DNA from: Phytophthora colocasiae
Taxonomy: Eukaryota > Oomycota > Peronosporomycetes > Peronosporales > Peronosporaceae
DNA: 64,000 nucleotides
Direction: 5' to 3'
Assembly (NCBI GenBank): GCA_018806915.1
Contig: JAGKQI010000091.1
Coordinates: 992,001-1,056,000, forward strand
In this document: positions 54,275 to 63,645 of the stretch, piece by piece
How the letters are laid out: every line of letters starts with the position of its first letter
Numbering within the stretch: position 1 is the stretch's first letter
Made by a program: the position numbers and the translations under genes
The notes under the pieces: generated by a model
Seen by the model: the letters and a program-made list of their open reading frames with translations, nothing else
Databases searched by the model: none
What the model was told of the DNA's origin: nothing

Positions 54275-54478
54275 GCAGGGCGGAGAAATGGGTTCAGTTA
54301 GCCATGATCAAGATCGGAGGCATGGTTGAAGAAGGCTCAGTACACTAGAAAAAATTCCTGATGAAATGGCACATCCCGTTACAAAATGATTCTTCTCGTT
54401 CTTAGTTTCTCGCTGGTCAAACAGCAACTTCAAAGAGGCCTCAAATCGTTGATTCTGAACAGCAAACACTTCCTGAAT

Positions 54479-54528
54479 GCTGGTTGCATTCACGATTCGT
54501 GAATGCAACCAATTCGTGAATCACGACT
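54479..54528. other. Nested palindromes next to Harbinger end
   Basis: A perfect 15 bp inverted repeat with a one-base loop (TGGTTGCATTCACGA and its complement, 54481-54511) is followed by an overlapping TTCGTGAATCACGA palindrome. It lies about 10 bp outside the Harbinger terminus. Confidence 0.85.
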
Positions 54529-54743
54529 TGGTATTTTAGAGCATCTCCAGCGGCAGGTCTTAAAGACGGTTTTATCTTAAAAGTAGCGCGATTAAGACTC
54601 GGCCAAGTCTTAAAGCCCCCAGCGGCAAGTCCTATCCCAGGTTTTAACTTCACGAGGTCTTAACGGATGAGACTTGGGTCTCAAATTAAGACTCGAGTTT
54701 TAACGAAGGATGGCTTCAAAGTCGAATCGTCGCCAGAAGGATC

Positions 54744-55613
54744 ATGGGGAAGGGCTCGGTGTGGAGCGAGTTTGAAACTGTGGAGCTGTGTGCTGCGTGG
54801 CTGGCAACTTCAGAAGACCCAATACGAGGAGCAGGACAGAAGAAGGCAACGTTCTTTGAGCGTGTTTACGAGCAGTGGTGCAAAAATGTTGGCTCAGAAG
54901 TGGATCAGCGCTTGGAAAAAGCCATTGTAGGCCGATGGAAGAAGATGCAGCCGGACGTGACAAAGTTCGAGGGGATTTTCCTGAAGCTAAAGAGCCAAGA
55001 GCGTTCGGGTTGGAGTGAGCAGATGTACGTTGAAAACGCGGCGAAGATCTTTCAAGAGCGCGCGAAACAACCCTTTGAGTACCTTGCGGCTTGGAAGGAG
55101 CTGCGCGATAAGCCAAAATGGACTAGGAAAACGAATACGACTATCAACAAGCGCAAGTCAGCTGAGCCTGGCTCATTGGCTCGGCCTGAAGGTCAAAAAG
55201 CTGCTAAGAAGAGAGTGAAAAGCGACGCTGGCTTAGCGGACGACGTTCATGCGCGCTTTGTGGCTGCGTCGGAGAAAAAGGCAGATATATTGGAGCAGCA
55301 ACTTCACTACAGCCTGTTCATGCAAGCGCCGGACAGCGACGAATCGAAGGAGTATTTTTCGTTACGTCGCAAAGCCATTCTTGCGCAACTTCGAGCTTCT
55401 GAGAGTGAGTCTGTGGCGACTCGCAACGCTGGTTTGTCTGCGCATGTGACGAGTCGAGGTGCCGCCAACCGCATTGATGAAGATACCCGTGAGCAAACCG
55501 TGGATGACTGCATTTCGCGGCCCTTACAGAGCTCATTCGACAACGATAACAGTCCAAATACATCGGCGCCGGTCAACGCTGTTGAAGACAGTTTAGAAAC
55601 GGCTTTGGTTTAG
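54744..55613 (+). CDS. Harbinger ORF1: Myb/SANT-like (NAM-associated) protein, 289 aa
   Basis: The N-terminal 90 residues form a trihelical Myb/SANT-like domain: SVWSEFETVELCAAWLATSE, FFERVYEQW, VGRWKKMQPDVTKFEGIF. These proteins help the Harbinger transposase bind its terminal repeats and enter the nucleus. A basic linker (INKRKSAEPG, AAKKRVKSD) could be a nuclear signal, and the C-terminal part is helical and charged. Intact and convergent with the transposase. It resembles the NAM-associated C-terminal domain family. The start follows the TIR/subterminal region by about 80 bp. Confidence 0.8.
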   Translation: MGKGSVWSEFETVELCAAWLATSEDPIRGAGQKKATFFERVYEQWCKNVGSEVDQRLEKAIVGRWKKMQPDVTKFEGIFLKLKSQERSGWSEQMYVENAAKIFQERAKQPFEYLAAWKELRDKPKWTRKTNTTINKRKSAEPGSLARPEGQKAAKKRVKSDAGLADDVHARFVAASEKKADILEQQLHYSLFMQAPDSDESKEYFSLRRKAILAQLRASESESVATRNAGLSAHVTSRGAANRIDEDTREQTVDDCISRPLQSSFDNDNSPNTSAPVNAVEDSLETALV

Positions 55614-55770
55614 CTCACTTACTCTACATCAGCAATCGTGAGAGCTTGTTAGCCGCTGTCGCCGAACATTTGCCAGATATGTTCAATCAGATCGTTTTTT
55701 AACGCGAAATGTGAGTTTTCATCTTCTATTGCTAGCAGCTCTTGTATGATGTTCGTAACCGGGCAACGCT

Positions 55771-56182
55771 TGTAACGGGGTTACACGGCGCTGCGCGCCT
55801 TGGCTACAATAGGTGTGGTATACACCATCCAGGTCACAAGTCACAGATCCGTGTACAACACATAGTGTTTCTCACACGTCACACATGTAGCCAGTTGCTG
55901 GCTGTTAGCTCAGAGCCACACATTACATTTGATTAGGATTTAGTATGTTAGATACTAAATCCGTTACATTCAGGATTAGGGCAATAAAATAAATAAAAAT
56001 CAGTTTGCATTTTACATAATTAGTGTTAGTTCCTTTATTATAGGGACACTGATTGTGAGAGTCCCGTATTTAGTGGACTACTTGGTTCTTGTATAGAACC
56101 GAAGGCTAGTGCCTTGCAAGCAGGACTCTACGAGTCAACCCAACTTCCTCTGTGCCGTGCACACCTACGCAGCCCCGCTGCA
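55771..56182 (+). repeat. 5' LTR of gypsy copy 2
   Basis: 412 bp, TGTAACGG...CCCCGCTGCA. Preceded by ACGCT. Confidence 0.95.
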
Positions 56183-56204
56183 TCTGGTAGCACTTGTAGT
56201 CAAT
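56183..56204 (+). other. Candidate primer binding site of gypsy copy 2
   Basis: TCTGGTAGCACTTGTAGTC follows the 5' LTR by 0-2 bases. TGG would pair with a tRNA CCA end. The same position in copy 1 reads TGGTAGCACTAGTAGTC. The tRNA species was not identified. Confidence 0.5.
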
Positions 56205-56239
56205 CCAACTCCTGAGTTGAAGACTGTTTCTCTGTGAGA

Positions 56240-57210
56240 ATGGAGCCAGAAGCATACGCTCACTTGACTCCGAGTCAGCGGGACACGCTTAACAAGCTTA
56301 CGTCCTTGCTGGGCCCTGAAGGTATGGCGCACCTTGCGTCTCAAGGGCCGGAGGCCGTCAACGCGCGCCTGGAGGCATTTGCCTCGTACGAGAACGCTCT
56401 CGTTGAGCACATTCAGCGGAATGTAAAGGAGTTAATCCCGCTCCGAGAGCTAAGCCCGTCACGCTCAGCGTGAAGACCTTTCACGGGCACGAAGGAGAGA
56501 ACCTCCTATTGTGGACCCGAGAGGTCGAGATGGCCATGGGGGCCGCTATGCTCCAGTTGGAAGGCCAACGCGTGGCGTTCGCCATCTCTAAGCTCGAAGG
56601 TCGAGCACGAGAATGGGCCTTGACGTCTGGGACGTCGGTAGAAATGGCCTTCCCCACTTGGGGTGAGCTTAAGGCCAAACTTACGCAAGTATTTGCTCCA
56701 CCTAACCAGGCGTATCGCGTGCGGTCACGCTTCCTCGCTTGCCGACAGGGCAAGAAGGACCTGGTGGACTATGTCCAAGAGCTGCGCATCGCTCATTGCC
56801 GGCATGGCTGCCGATCCTCTACCTGAGGTGGTCACTGTGACTATCTTCATGGAAGGTCTGAGAGCTGGCGTGGCCAGGACGGAGGCATTCCGTCAGAATC
56901 CTCGCACCTTCGAGGACGCTGTTAGCGTGGCATTGAATGCTGAACACAACTTTAAGTTGTCGAGGGTCGGTGCTAATAGCACAGGGTCCGGGGACCCGAA
57001 CCCATGGACCTCAGCTATGCTGAAGATGAAGTAGCCGAGCTACGAGCTGCGGTGCAGCGTATGAGCACTCGTCGGTGCTACACGTGTGGTAGTCCCACAC
57101 ACCTGAGGCCCAACTGCCCTCTGCGCAAAGAGCGCGCCGGCCAGAATGGCCGCAACCCTGTCGCGGGTCCCGCTTTGGGCTCTGCCCAGGGAAACGACGG
57201 CTCCCAGTAG
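56240..57210 (+). pseudogene. gypsy copy 2 gag, frameshifted
   Basis: The N-terminal MEPEAYAHLTPSQRDTL segment ends at a TGA (56473) shared with copy 1. The capsid-like part ([15 protein letters not shown]) follows in a new frame. An extra T near 56789 (GCGCATCGC versus GCGCACGC) and a one-base loss near 56993 shift it twice more. A CCHC knuckle CYTCGSPTHLRPNC precedes the stop at 57210. Confidence 0.85.
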
Positions 57211-57248
57211 ACGCGGGGCGGTCTACTGGGGAAGAACTGAGTTCTGCA

Positions 57249-57845
57249 GTGCGTGAGAGGCACTGGGGCTCAGCCCCGAAGAGCTCCGTGCTCTTGAACA
57301 CGGAACGTGTGAGCGAGCAGGGCTTGCTGGTCGTCCATGTGGACGTGAAGGGCTTCGAGAAGCCGTGGATCGTGTTGATCGATTCAGGAGCGTCTGGCAA
57401 CTACGTCAGACGCTCCACCGTTGAGGGTAGTCAGCAATATGCTGAGGCGCTTCGAGCGCGAAGAGGTGACACCGTCACTGTCCGTCTAGCGACGGGCGTC
57501 CGTGTCACGGCAGCCAAGGTCCCGATGGACCTACGGCTGAAGTTCCTGGACTTCGACAGCGTGGAACGCTGCTTGGTCTTGGACCTGGATTCGAGGTACG
57601 ACCTCATCCTTGGTATGGCGTGGCTGGAGCGCCACGAGCCATGGATCGACTGGAGGTCGAAGACCTTAGGTGCTACGCACTTCTCTCCTAGTGGAGCTTT
57701 GGCGAGTCATGAACCCACCTCTGCTAGGAAGCAGAAGCGCTATTGGCGCGAGCATCGAGCCGAGTCGGCAATGATGCTGGAAGTCGGTGTGTCCGAGTTA
57801 GTGGACAGCACCGAGTGCGAGATCGCAGCCCTGTTGAGCGCATAG
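57249..57845 (+). CDS. gypsy copy 2 aspartic protease region
   Basis: An RVP-like aspartic protease with WIVLIDSGASGNYV (active-site DSG) and YDLILGMAWLERHEPWIDW. It lies in a different frame from the gag knuckle and overlaps the RT frame by about 100 bp. Copy 1 shows the same protease-RT overlap, so the offset is ancestral or served by frameshifting. Confidence 0.8.
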   Translation: MRERHWGSAPKSSVLLNTERVSEQGLLVVHVDVKGFEKPWIVLIDSGASGNYVRRSTVEGSQQYAEALRARRGDTVTVRLATGVRVTAAKVPMDLRLKFLDFDSVERCLVLDLDSRYDLILGMAWLERHEPWIDWRSKTLGATHFSPSGALASHEPTSARKQKRYWREHRAESAMMLEVGVSELVDSTECEIAALLSA

Positions 57846-59725
57846 CGCTGGTTGGCAGTGAGTCAACGTGTGGGCAAAGCTCACGTAACCCGAGTGACGC
57901 CGGTCATGGACCGTCACTGGATGCCGATGGCATCGGGCCTTACCAGGCCGTGAACTGTGGGGCGGCACGTACTCCGTCGAGTGATACTGGTCGTGGACCA
58001 AGTCGATCGCTGAGTGTCTCTGAAACTGGACCTGTTACGGTCATTGATTGTGCAGCGGCACGTACTCCGCTGAGCGGCATCGGTCGTCGACCGAGTGGAT
58101 CGCTGAGTGTCCCTGACACTGGGCCGAGAGAGGCCGAAACTTGTGCGACGGCACGTACTCCGTCGAGTAGACGATCTTCGGCTAGGCGAAGACGTCGTAA
58201 GGCCCTTCGGGCGAGACGCTCTGCGTCTGAGTCATCCGTGACGTCAAGTGCCGACGCACCGGAGGGCTGTGGGCAGCTATACACTCTGGTTGATGGAGTG
58301 GGCGGTAGTGCCGAAGGCAGTGTCCTGCTGGACGACTTGCCAAGTGTTGACAAGCTCCTTGAGCTAGAAGAGATGTCCTTCGCCGACTTTGGCGATGCCT
58401 TGAAGGCTGGCGAATTCGCCGAGGTGGTCATCGTTCGACCTGAGGAGGAGTTAAACTCGTCGTCCCTCGTTGACGAGTCCGTCTTGGCCGAAGTCAAGAA
58501 GGCGTTGAACGCCAGGAGTGGATCGGAGATCCTCAAGAATCCCTCGGATCCCTTCCACTCCTTGCTGAAGGAATATGGAGACGTTGTCTCGAAGGAACCA
58601 CCGAGTGGCCTGCCTCCCGACCGAGGCGTTCGTCATGAGATCGACTTAGTTCCCGGAACTAAGTACTGCGTGACCCGACAGTGGCCTCTTCCTAAAGAGC
58701 AATGCGACGTCATTGACGCCTTCTTCCGTGCGAAGCACGCGGCGGGTCTCGTGCGCGAGAGCAAGTCTCCGCATTCCGCGCCAACGTTCTGTGTCAGAAA
58801 GCCGAATGGCAAGTGGCGTATCGTTCACGCTTTTAACAAGCTCAACACTGCCACGATTCCGGCGCAGACGCCGATTCCTAGGAAGGATGTTCTTCAGAAC
58901 AACATGGTGGGTTGCACCATGTACAGTGCACTCGACTTAGTCGATGGGTACTATCAGCTGCTCATGCGAGCCAGTGATATTCCGCTTACAGCGGTGAGCA
59001 CCCCGAGCGGTATGCTCTGGGAGTGGCTCGTCATGCCCCAAGGGCTCTCGAACGCGCCCGCAACGTTCAATCGTCTAGTGACGCAGCTGTTCAGGCCCCT
59101 ACGGGCATTCGCACAAACGTACTTTGACGACGTGTTCGTCCACAGTCAGGCCGAACACGGCAAGACTGACGTTGAGGTGCACGTGGAACACGTGAGAGCT
59201 GTGCTCGAGTGCATGCGCACGAACAAGCTGTACGCCAACGCAGACAAGTGCGTCTTTGGCGCGGAAGAAATCCCCTTCCTAGGGTGCTTCATTGGGAAGC
59301 ATGGCCTTCGTGCTGATCCAGCAAAGGTCAAGGCCATTGTGGATTGGCCGGTTCCCTTGAACCAGAAGGACTTGCGTAAGTGGCTGGGTTTGGCCAACTA
59401 CTTGCACAAGTACAGCGAGAACTACGCTGAGTTGGCTCGGCCACTGACGGATCTCCTTAAGAAGGATGCCGAGTGGGTATGGCGTGCCGAGCACGAGAAT
59501 GCGTTCACTTGTATCAAGGATAGCCTGCTTCAGGCACCGATACTGGCGCTGCCAGACCCCGCTCGTCCGTTTATTGTCGTCTGTGACGCCTCTGACTTTG
59601 CCATCGGCAGTGCTTGCTACAAGCGGACGCCGAAGGGCGCGAACGCGTCATTGCGTTTGAGTCGCGACAGCTCAAGGCTGCTGAGAAGAACTATCCAGTT
59701 CATGACAAGGAGCTACTTGCGATGA
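57743..59725 (+). pseudogene. gypsy copy 2 pol: linker, reverse transcriptase, start of RNase H
   Basis: A linker with three CAAARTP-type units (57956-58168) and an acidic stretch, then a full gypsy RT: EIDLVPGTKYCVTRQWPLPK, LDLVDGYYQL, MPQGLSNAPATFNRLV and the catalytic TYFDDVFVHS. RNase H begins FIVVCDASDFAIGSA, then the frame shifts near 59612. RT itself is intact. Confidence 0.88.
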
Positions 59726-61326
59726 AGTACGCTCTCGTCAAATTCAGGGTTCACCTGCTCGGCTCCAAGCCGTTTGTGATCTACACGGATCATGCGTCAC
59801 TACGCACAGCGACGCAGTCGCCTCACCTCTCGCAGAGGATGGCCCGATGGCTCTCCTTCTTTGCGGAGTATAACTTCGAGGTGAAGTACAAGCCTGGCAG
59901 GCAGAACGTCCTCGCTGACGCGTTATCACGTCGCCCGGACTATGAGTTATCTCATGTCACCTCGGTGACGTCGTCCGTGACGGACATGGTTCGAGCAGCG
60001 TACGCTCAGGACGACTCTTGTGTCGCGTTGCTCCAAGCTCTGGAGAGCGATGAGTTTAAAGACTCAAAGGTGACTCTGTCACGACGCCTAAAGGCGAGAC
60101 TCCAACGCTACAGCCTGGAAGGCGGTCTGCTGTACTACAGCACGGGTCAGGATGACCCACCACGAGTGGTAGTTCCTCACGATGAGGATCTGAAGTACCG
60201 TATCCTCTATGAGGCTCACGACACACCCACAGGCGGCCACCTCGGTCGCGAGAAGACGTACGGCTCGGTGAGCTCCATGTACTGGTGGCCGAAGATGTAC
60301 AAGTGGGTCAGCACATATGTGCGCACGTGCGAGACGTGTCAGCGGGTTAAACCCTCGCCGCATGCGGCTGCGCCTTTGGCGAGCTTACCTGTACCCTCTG
60401 GGTGTTGGCAGTCCATAAGTATGGACTTTGTGTTTGGCCTGCCGAAGGACTCGGCAGGCAACACGGGCGTGGTGGTCTTTGTTGACCGTCTGAGCAAGAT
60501 GGCTCATCTAGCGGCTGTGCCGGACACCGTCGATGGTGCTGGTACAGCGACGATCTTCATCGATCGGGTCTTCCGCCAGCATGGGCTGCCTGAGACCATT
60601 GTCTCGGATCGAGATCCCCGTTTCACGGGTCACTTCTGGACGTCCGTCTTCAAGGTGCTGGGCACTCGACTGGACATGTCCACGGCGGACCATCCGCAGA
60701 CCGACGGTCAGACCGAACGCGTGAACCGCGTTCTGGAGGACATCCTCCGCAGCGTATGCGCTGAAACGCCGAAGCGTTGGAGCGCTATGCTCCCTCTCGT
60801 TGAGTTCTCCATGAACAATGCGGTGCATGCCTCGACAGGCTTCACCCCGTTCTACGTGAACGGCCTTGCGCACCCGCGCGTTCCGCTCACTCCGCCACGC
60901 GGTAGCCTTGGGCTTGGTGGGGGAGAGGCTGTGCCGTCGCTCGACTCCGAGCTTGCTGATATCAGCCCTTCTGCTGTGCGTAAACAAGTCGATGACTTCC
61001 TCTCGGTGAGATTGAGCGTATTACGCCGTGTACGTGACGCGATGGCTGAAAGCCAAGACGTTCAGAAGGAACAAGCGGATACAAAAGGTAGAAGCAATGT
61101 ATGGGAATTTAAGGTCGGTGACCAGGTTTTATTAAACGCTAAGAACCTACCTACACATGCAGTGTCAAATGTCTTTAAGACGAAATTGCGTCCGCGTTTC
61201 ATCGGACCATTTACGGTCGTGGCCAAGAAGGGCCTGGCATACACGCTTGACTTGCCAAAGCGGATGCGAACACACCCGGTGTTCTACGTCGGCTTGCTTA
61301 AGCCATATCGGGACCCCGCGGGGTGA
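59614..61326 (+). pseudogene. gypsy copy 2 pol: RNase H remainder and integrase
   Basis: RNase H (VIAFESRQLKAAEKNYPVHD, VIYTDHASLRT). Integrase zinc-binding H/C motif (HDTPTGGHLGREKTYGSV; CETCQRVKPS). DDE core with Asp in SISMDFVFGLPKD and VSDRDPRFTG, and Glu in TDGQTERVNRVLEDI. A C-terminal GPF/Y-like module has RFIGPFTVVAKKGLAYTLDL and HPVFYVGLLKPY. The TGA at 61326 ends it. Confidence 0.9.
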
Positions 61327-61402
61327 GCGCGGAGGCGCTGGCACCGACGACACGTGCCCAGGCTGCGTCATCTGCAGCAGCAACGTCACCTGACCTCGCA
61401 AC

Positions 61403-63307
61403 TCAGCGAGCTGAAGCTCCTGCTGGTGCAGGCGAGCAGTCAGGACTGAGGACCTTCGAGCCAAGCCATCCGGCTTTCAATCTCCTCCATGTCATGAGCG
61501 AGACGGGCATGCGAATGCCAAACACTCTCGACGTTCCCTTGAAGGGACTGAGTCTGACTCCGGAGAGTACCGATCGAGTGATCGAGTTGGTACCAGGCGC
61601 GATGCGACAAATAGCGCTCGTCACACTCATCGAGTACGGCGTTCCGCAGCGAATCGGCCTCCTCCGCCGTTGCTCGATGAGCAGGGACTCCCCACTACCA
61701 CGTGGAGCGCCTGATGGCGCGGCGTCGCCACCGTAGTCAAAACCAGTATCTGGTGAAGTGGCGTGGATATCCTCATTCCCAAAACTCGTGGGAGTTTGAA
61801 GGGTCCCTGAGGCAGGACTGCCCTGACGTCGTGGACGCTTTTGATCGCGAAGATCGGGGGCGCCCGAAGGGCTCGAGGTCGACCACTCGGTCGACACCCG
61901 CTTCTCACCACTAGTGTGAGAAGCTGACGGACTAGCAGCCGAGCTCAGGCTCTGGTCCGTGGCTGGCACAGCCAGCGAGTCTCCCTCGGAGACTGAAGGA
62001 GCATCCTGCGAAGCAGGGATAGTGGCCTGAGAGGCGGGAGCCACTGCCGTCGTGTGACGAGGAAAGCGGCCGGGCCGCACGCGTATCTTCGCGTACTGGA
62101 AGAGTAGACCTCGGGCGAGGCGGACGTCCACCTCGGCGCAGCTCTCCATGAGCCGGTCAAACGACGCGAGCTTCCGTGAAGCCTCGGCCCAGGTGGCCAC
62201 ATGGACCATGTAGTCCCGGGTGGTCTCTCCGGTTTGGAGCAGGAGTGGATAAGTCCTCATCTGAGGCACAGACTCCCGTCGCCGTTGCTTATCTAAGCGT
62301 TGCCGATACTCGGCGAGTGTGCACACCTGCGGGGTCAGGAAACGCTCATGGAGCCCCTGTCGCTGCTGAGTCTCAGCCACCGTACGTGGAGGATTGCCTA
62401 TGGCGTAACCATGCAGGTTTGGCTGCGCCATCAACTGCTTCACCTGCTCGGCAGGGTCGCGAGGCTCGAAGCCGTAGTCGCGCCGCGACGAAGTCCCCAC
62501 GATGTCCCGTTGGACCGGTCGACGTGACTCTGGAGCACCGCTCAGGGAAGCCTCCTGTGCCTCATCCAGAGGGTTGGTGATCGCGTCTTCGACTCCCTTG
62601 AGTGACTCTGGCTCATCGCGAGCAGGAAGCGGTGGTGCGTTGCGCAACGCGTTGAGCACGAGGCTCGAAGGTCCCTCCGGGAACGGATTGGGCTGCCGCA
62701 GCTGCCGAGGAATTGAGTACCGACGCGGATCGCGTGGAGAGCGCAGCTCAGATCGGGTCGTCCGAGGGCTCGCAGGAGCAGGAGACGCATGGGCATCGCC
62801 CTGTTCGGACTCCTCGTAGTCCACTTCGACCTCGCCTTCCTCTGTAGGAGAGCGACGTGGGTCTCGCGTCGGCGACGCTGTCGTGTACTCGAAGGGTGAG
62901 CCACCGCTACCACTTGACGTCGGGCTGGCCTTGAACATCGCTCCGTAGCGAAGGCGAAACGCCGCGAAATACTCCGAATCGGAGAGCGTGAGAGGAGCCG
63001 AGGGCTCAGACCGGAAAGCGCTGAGGCGCTGGGGCGTAGACGCCTGGTCACTGGACACCTCAGGAGCGGTTGGCTCGCTGGGGAGAATTGAAGAATGTGC
63101 TCGTTGAGCCAGCGCACCCGCGCACTCTCGTTGAGAGATTTCTTTTATCGGAAAGTTGCCGGTGACAGGCCTTGACAAGGCAGTTATGTCTACAGTTGTA
63201 GATACTCCGTATCCACGGTTTGGTGGGGGAGGGTGTAACGGGGTTACACGGCGCTGCGCGCCTTGGCTACAATAGGTGTGGTATACACCATCCAGGTCAC
63301 AAGTCAC
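61403..63307 (-). CDS. Long antisense ORF in the 3' third of gypsy copy 2, about 600 aa
   Basis: An open frame of 634 codons on the opposite strand from gag-pol. It begins within or just inside the 3' LTR; the first residues may not be used. A Ser/Pro-rich, acidic N-terminal half (SPTRDPRRSPTEEGEVEVDY) is followed by a structured segment: DPAEQVKQLMAQPNLHGYAI, RTYPLLLQTGETTRDYMVHV, then EASRKLASFDRLMESCAEVD. The end is probably shifted: near 61690 another frame reads as a coiled coil (LDHSIGTLRSQTQSLQGNVE) to a stop at about 61448. No homology that I recognise. It resembles gag in composition. Gypsy copy 1 is cut off before this region, so no second copy can be compared. Confidence 0.55.
   Translation of the reverse strand: MTCDLDGVYHTYCSQGAQRRVTPLHPPPPNRGYGVSTTVDITALSRPVTGNFPIKEISQRECAGALAQRAHSSILPSEPTAPEVSSDQASTPQRLSAFRSEPSAPLTLSDSEYFAAFRLRYGAMFKASPTSSGSGGSPFEYTTASPTRDPRRSPTEEGEVEVDYEESEQGDAHASPAPASPRTTRSELRSPRDPRRYSIPRQLRQPNPFPEGPSSLVLNALRNAPPLPARDEPESLKGVEDAITNPLDEAQEASLSGAPESRRPVQRDIVGTSSRRDYGFEPRDPAEQVKQLMAQPNLHGYAIGNPPRTVAETQQRQGLHERFLTPQVCTLAEYRQRLDKQRRRESVPQMRTYPLLLQTGETTRDYMVHVATWAEASRKLASFDRLMESCAEVDVRLARGLLFQYAKIRVRPGRFPRHTTAVAPASQATIPASQDAPSVSEGDSLAVPATDQSLSSAASPSASHTSGEKRVSTEWSTSSPSGAPDLRDQKRPRRQGSPASGTLQTPTSFGNEDIHATSPDTGFDYGGDAAPSGAPRGSGESLLIEQRRRRPIRCGTPYSMSVTSAICRIAPGTNSITRSVLSGVRLSPFKGTSRVFGIRMPVSLMTWRRLKAGWLGSKVLSPDCSPAPAGASAR
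61702..61914 (+). pseudogene. Chromodomain remnant downstream of integrase
   Basis: QNQYLVKWRGYPHSQNSWEF, then an LRQDC-PDVVDAF end, is a typical chromovirus integrase chromodomain, which directs insertion to marked chromatin. It is in the integrase frame (same phase) but about 375 bp past the integrase stop, with further stops between. It lies entirely antisense to the long minus-strand ORF. Confidence 0.75.
63221..63233 (+). other. Polypurine tract of gypsy copy 2
   Basis: TGGTGGGGGAGGG immediately before the 3' LTR, the plus-strand primer site. Confidence 0.75.
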
Positions 63308-63645
63308 AGATCCGTGTACAACACATAGTGTTTCTCACACGTCACACATGTAGCCAGTTGCTGGCTGTTAGCTCAGAGCCACACATTACATTTGATTAGG
63401 ATTTAGTATGTTAGATACTAAATCCGTTACATTCAGGATTAGGGCAATAAAATAAATAAAAATCAGTTTGCATTTTACATAATTAGTGTTAGTTCCTTTA
63501 TTATAGGGACACTGATTGTGAGAGTCCCGTATTTAGTGGACTACTTGGTTCTTGTATAGAACCGAAGGCTAGTGCCTTGCAAGCAGGACTCTACGAGTCA
63601 ACCCAACTTCCTCTGTGCCGTGCACACCTACGCAGCCCCGCTGCA
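63234..63645 (+). repeat. 3' LTR of gypsy copy 2
   Basis: 412 bp, identical to the 5' LTR as far as I can see. Followed by ACGCT. Confidence 0.95.

Larger units (their letters stand above)
55771..63645 (+). mobile_element. Ty3/gypsy LTR retrotransposon, copy 2, complete, 7,875 bp
   Basis: LTRs 55771-56182 and 63234-63645 (412 bp each) look identical. Target duplication ACGCT lies at 55766-55770 and 63646-63650. Polypurine tract TGGTGGGGGAGGG ends at 63233. The primer-site position at about 56185 reads TGGTAGCACTTGTAGTC. Order: gag, protease, RT, RNase H, integrase, with chromodomain sequence downstream, then a long antisense ORF. Gag and RNase H carry frameshifts. Confidence 0.96.

Noticed and set aside
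54667..55576. Alternative frames over the Harbinger Myb-like ORF
   Set aside because: The 289 aa frame has the SANT-like pattern; the others are shadows.
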